Part shown: positions 63,072 to 64,000 of the stretch, piece after piece
Layout: each line of letters opens with the position of its first letter
How positions within the stretch are numbered: position 1 is the stretch's first letter
NCBI GenBank assembly: GCA_963514095.1
Contig: OY741285.1
Span: 5,976,375 to 6,040,374, forward strand
DNA from: Eutrigla gurnardus
Lineage: Eukaryota > Chordata > Actinopteri > Perciformes > Triglidae
Length of the DNA: 64,000 nt
Direction: 5' to 3'
Notes under the pieces: generated by a model
What the model saw: the letters and a program-made list of their open reading frames with translations, nothing else
What the model was told of the DNA's origin: nothing
The model's database searches: none
Position numbers and translations under genes: made by a program

Positions 63072-64000
63072 GGGTTGTCTGTCGTGGGCAGATGTGGAGG
63101 TTGTGTGTCCGTCCGAGAGCACAGACCTAATTAAGACTGAAGAAACACATCATTTTATTTGGCTCTCTCAACTCTTTGGCCTCACTTTGATCCGATGATT
63201 ATTACCAGCCCTCTGGCCGTGCGGAGGAGTGGAGGGCGGGGAAGCATTGTGTCTCATGCTGACAGCTCCCAAACAAAATAACCTCCCCCCCCCCACCTCC
63301 TCCTCCCTCCCCAGGTTGTTACAGCTGACACTCCCAGCTGGGTTGTCAGCGGTGAGGTCAGTAAGGGAATCCAGCTGCCTGCTGAGGTTTGTTCCTCTAC
63401 TGTGGATCAGCTGTTGTCCTGTAGACTACGTGCACGACACACTCTTGCTGCAATAATCCACCCAGGAGGGGTCCACATAGCCTTTCTTTGAGGGGGGGGG
63501 GGATCTCATCTCATGTATTGATCGAATTCTGCTGTTGATCCCTCGCCCTCCTGCAGGGTTGAAAAGTTGCGTGCTGCTTCTTGGAGGACGGCAGCTTGGT
63601 TATAAAACCCAAACCTTGTAGGATAATAATTCACTCTTGTGCTGGATTTTCATGAACGCCATAAATGGGGACACATTTTCCTTTTTGGTGGGCAGAATAT
63701 TGAAAGTTCATTCTTGACCGTGCAGAGCAGCCATCTGCGTGATAACTTAGCAGCGGTCCGTACTCAGCATAACTCTAATAGGGCCAGCGTGTGTTCATCT
63801 CTCCTTTGGAATAAAGCAGCCAGATGTCTGGTCCTGTGTCGTGGCAAAGTCTTTAAATATGAAAGGGATTTAAATGTGTCTTTCTATGGAACTGATTTTT
63901 AATGTTTTTTGACATAATATGGATGTTATTTTACAGTATAATGGCATTTATAAACTATAATAAACTGTATTGTAATTAATTTTGACTGTAAAATTTACTC

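Overview
The window is animal nuclear DNA and very probably comes from a teleost fish. It is intron-rich, mostly non-coding, full of long (CA/GT)n microsatellites, and carries several dispersed repeats I recognise from teleost genomes. No bacterial or viral genes, CRISPR arrays, rRNA or tRNA genes were recognised.

Three protein-coding loci can be read exon by exon. (1) DOCK1, minus strand: first coding exon at 14541-14499, with its 5' UTR/promoter just to the right and intron 1 filling 1-14498. (2) C10orf90 (FATS), plus strand: eight coding exons from 17736 to 31007 that splice with consistent phases into a protein of about 830 residues ending in an ALMS motif. A poly(A) signal lies at 31241. 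(3) ADAM12, plus strand: the first three coding exons (34460-34553, 42959-43068, 44448-44521), giving the signal peptide and the start of the prodomain. The gene runs off the right edge. As I recall the human map, DOCK1-C10orf90-ADAM12 have the same order and relative orientation at 10q26, so gene identity and synteny support each other.

Layout: 1-14498 DOCK1 intron 1; 14542-14860 DOCK1 promoter/5' UTR; 14861-17735 intergenic, holding a hairpin MITE and a possible untranslated first exon of C10orf90; 17736-31246 C10orf90; 31247-33959 intergenic; 33960-34459 ADAM12 promoter/5' leader; 34554-42958 ADAM12 intron 1, with a dense cluster of GT arrays; 43069-44447 intron 2; 44522-64000 start of intron 3, with a 303-bp inverted-repeat element, an old composite repeat and a 3 x 615-bp tandem array.

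The three genes do not form an operon-like unit. From family knowledge, DOCK1 is a Rac guanine-exchange factor, FATS is a p53/centrosome-linked ALMS-motif protein and ADAM12 is a membrane metalloprotease. I found no new biological system. The points most worth checking are the (TG)n tract against a C10orf90 splice acceptor, the 615-bp array with signs of unequal exchange, the nested hairpin elements, and the divergent centre of the ALMS motif.
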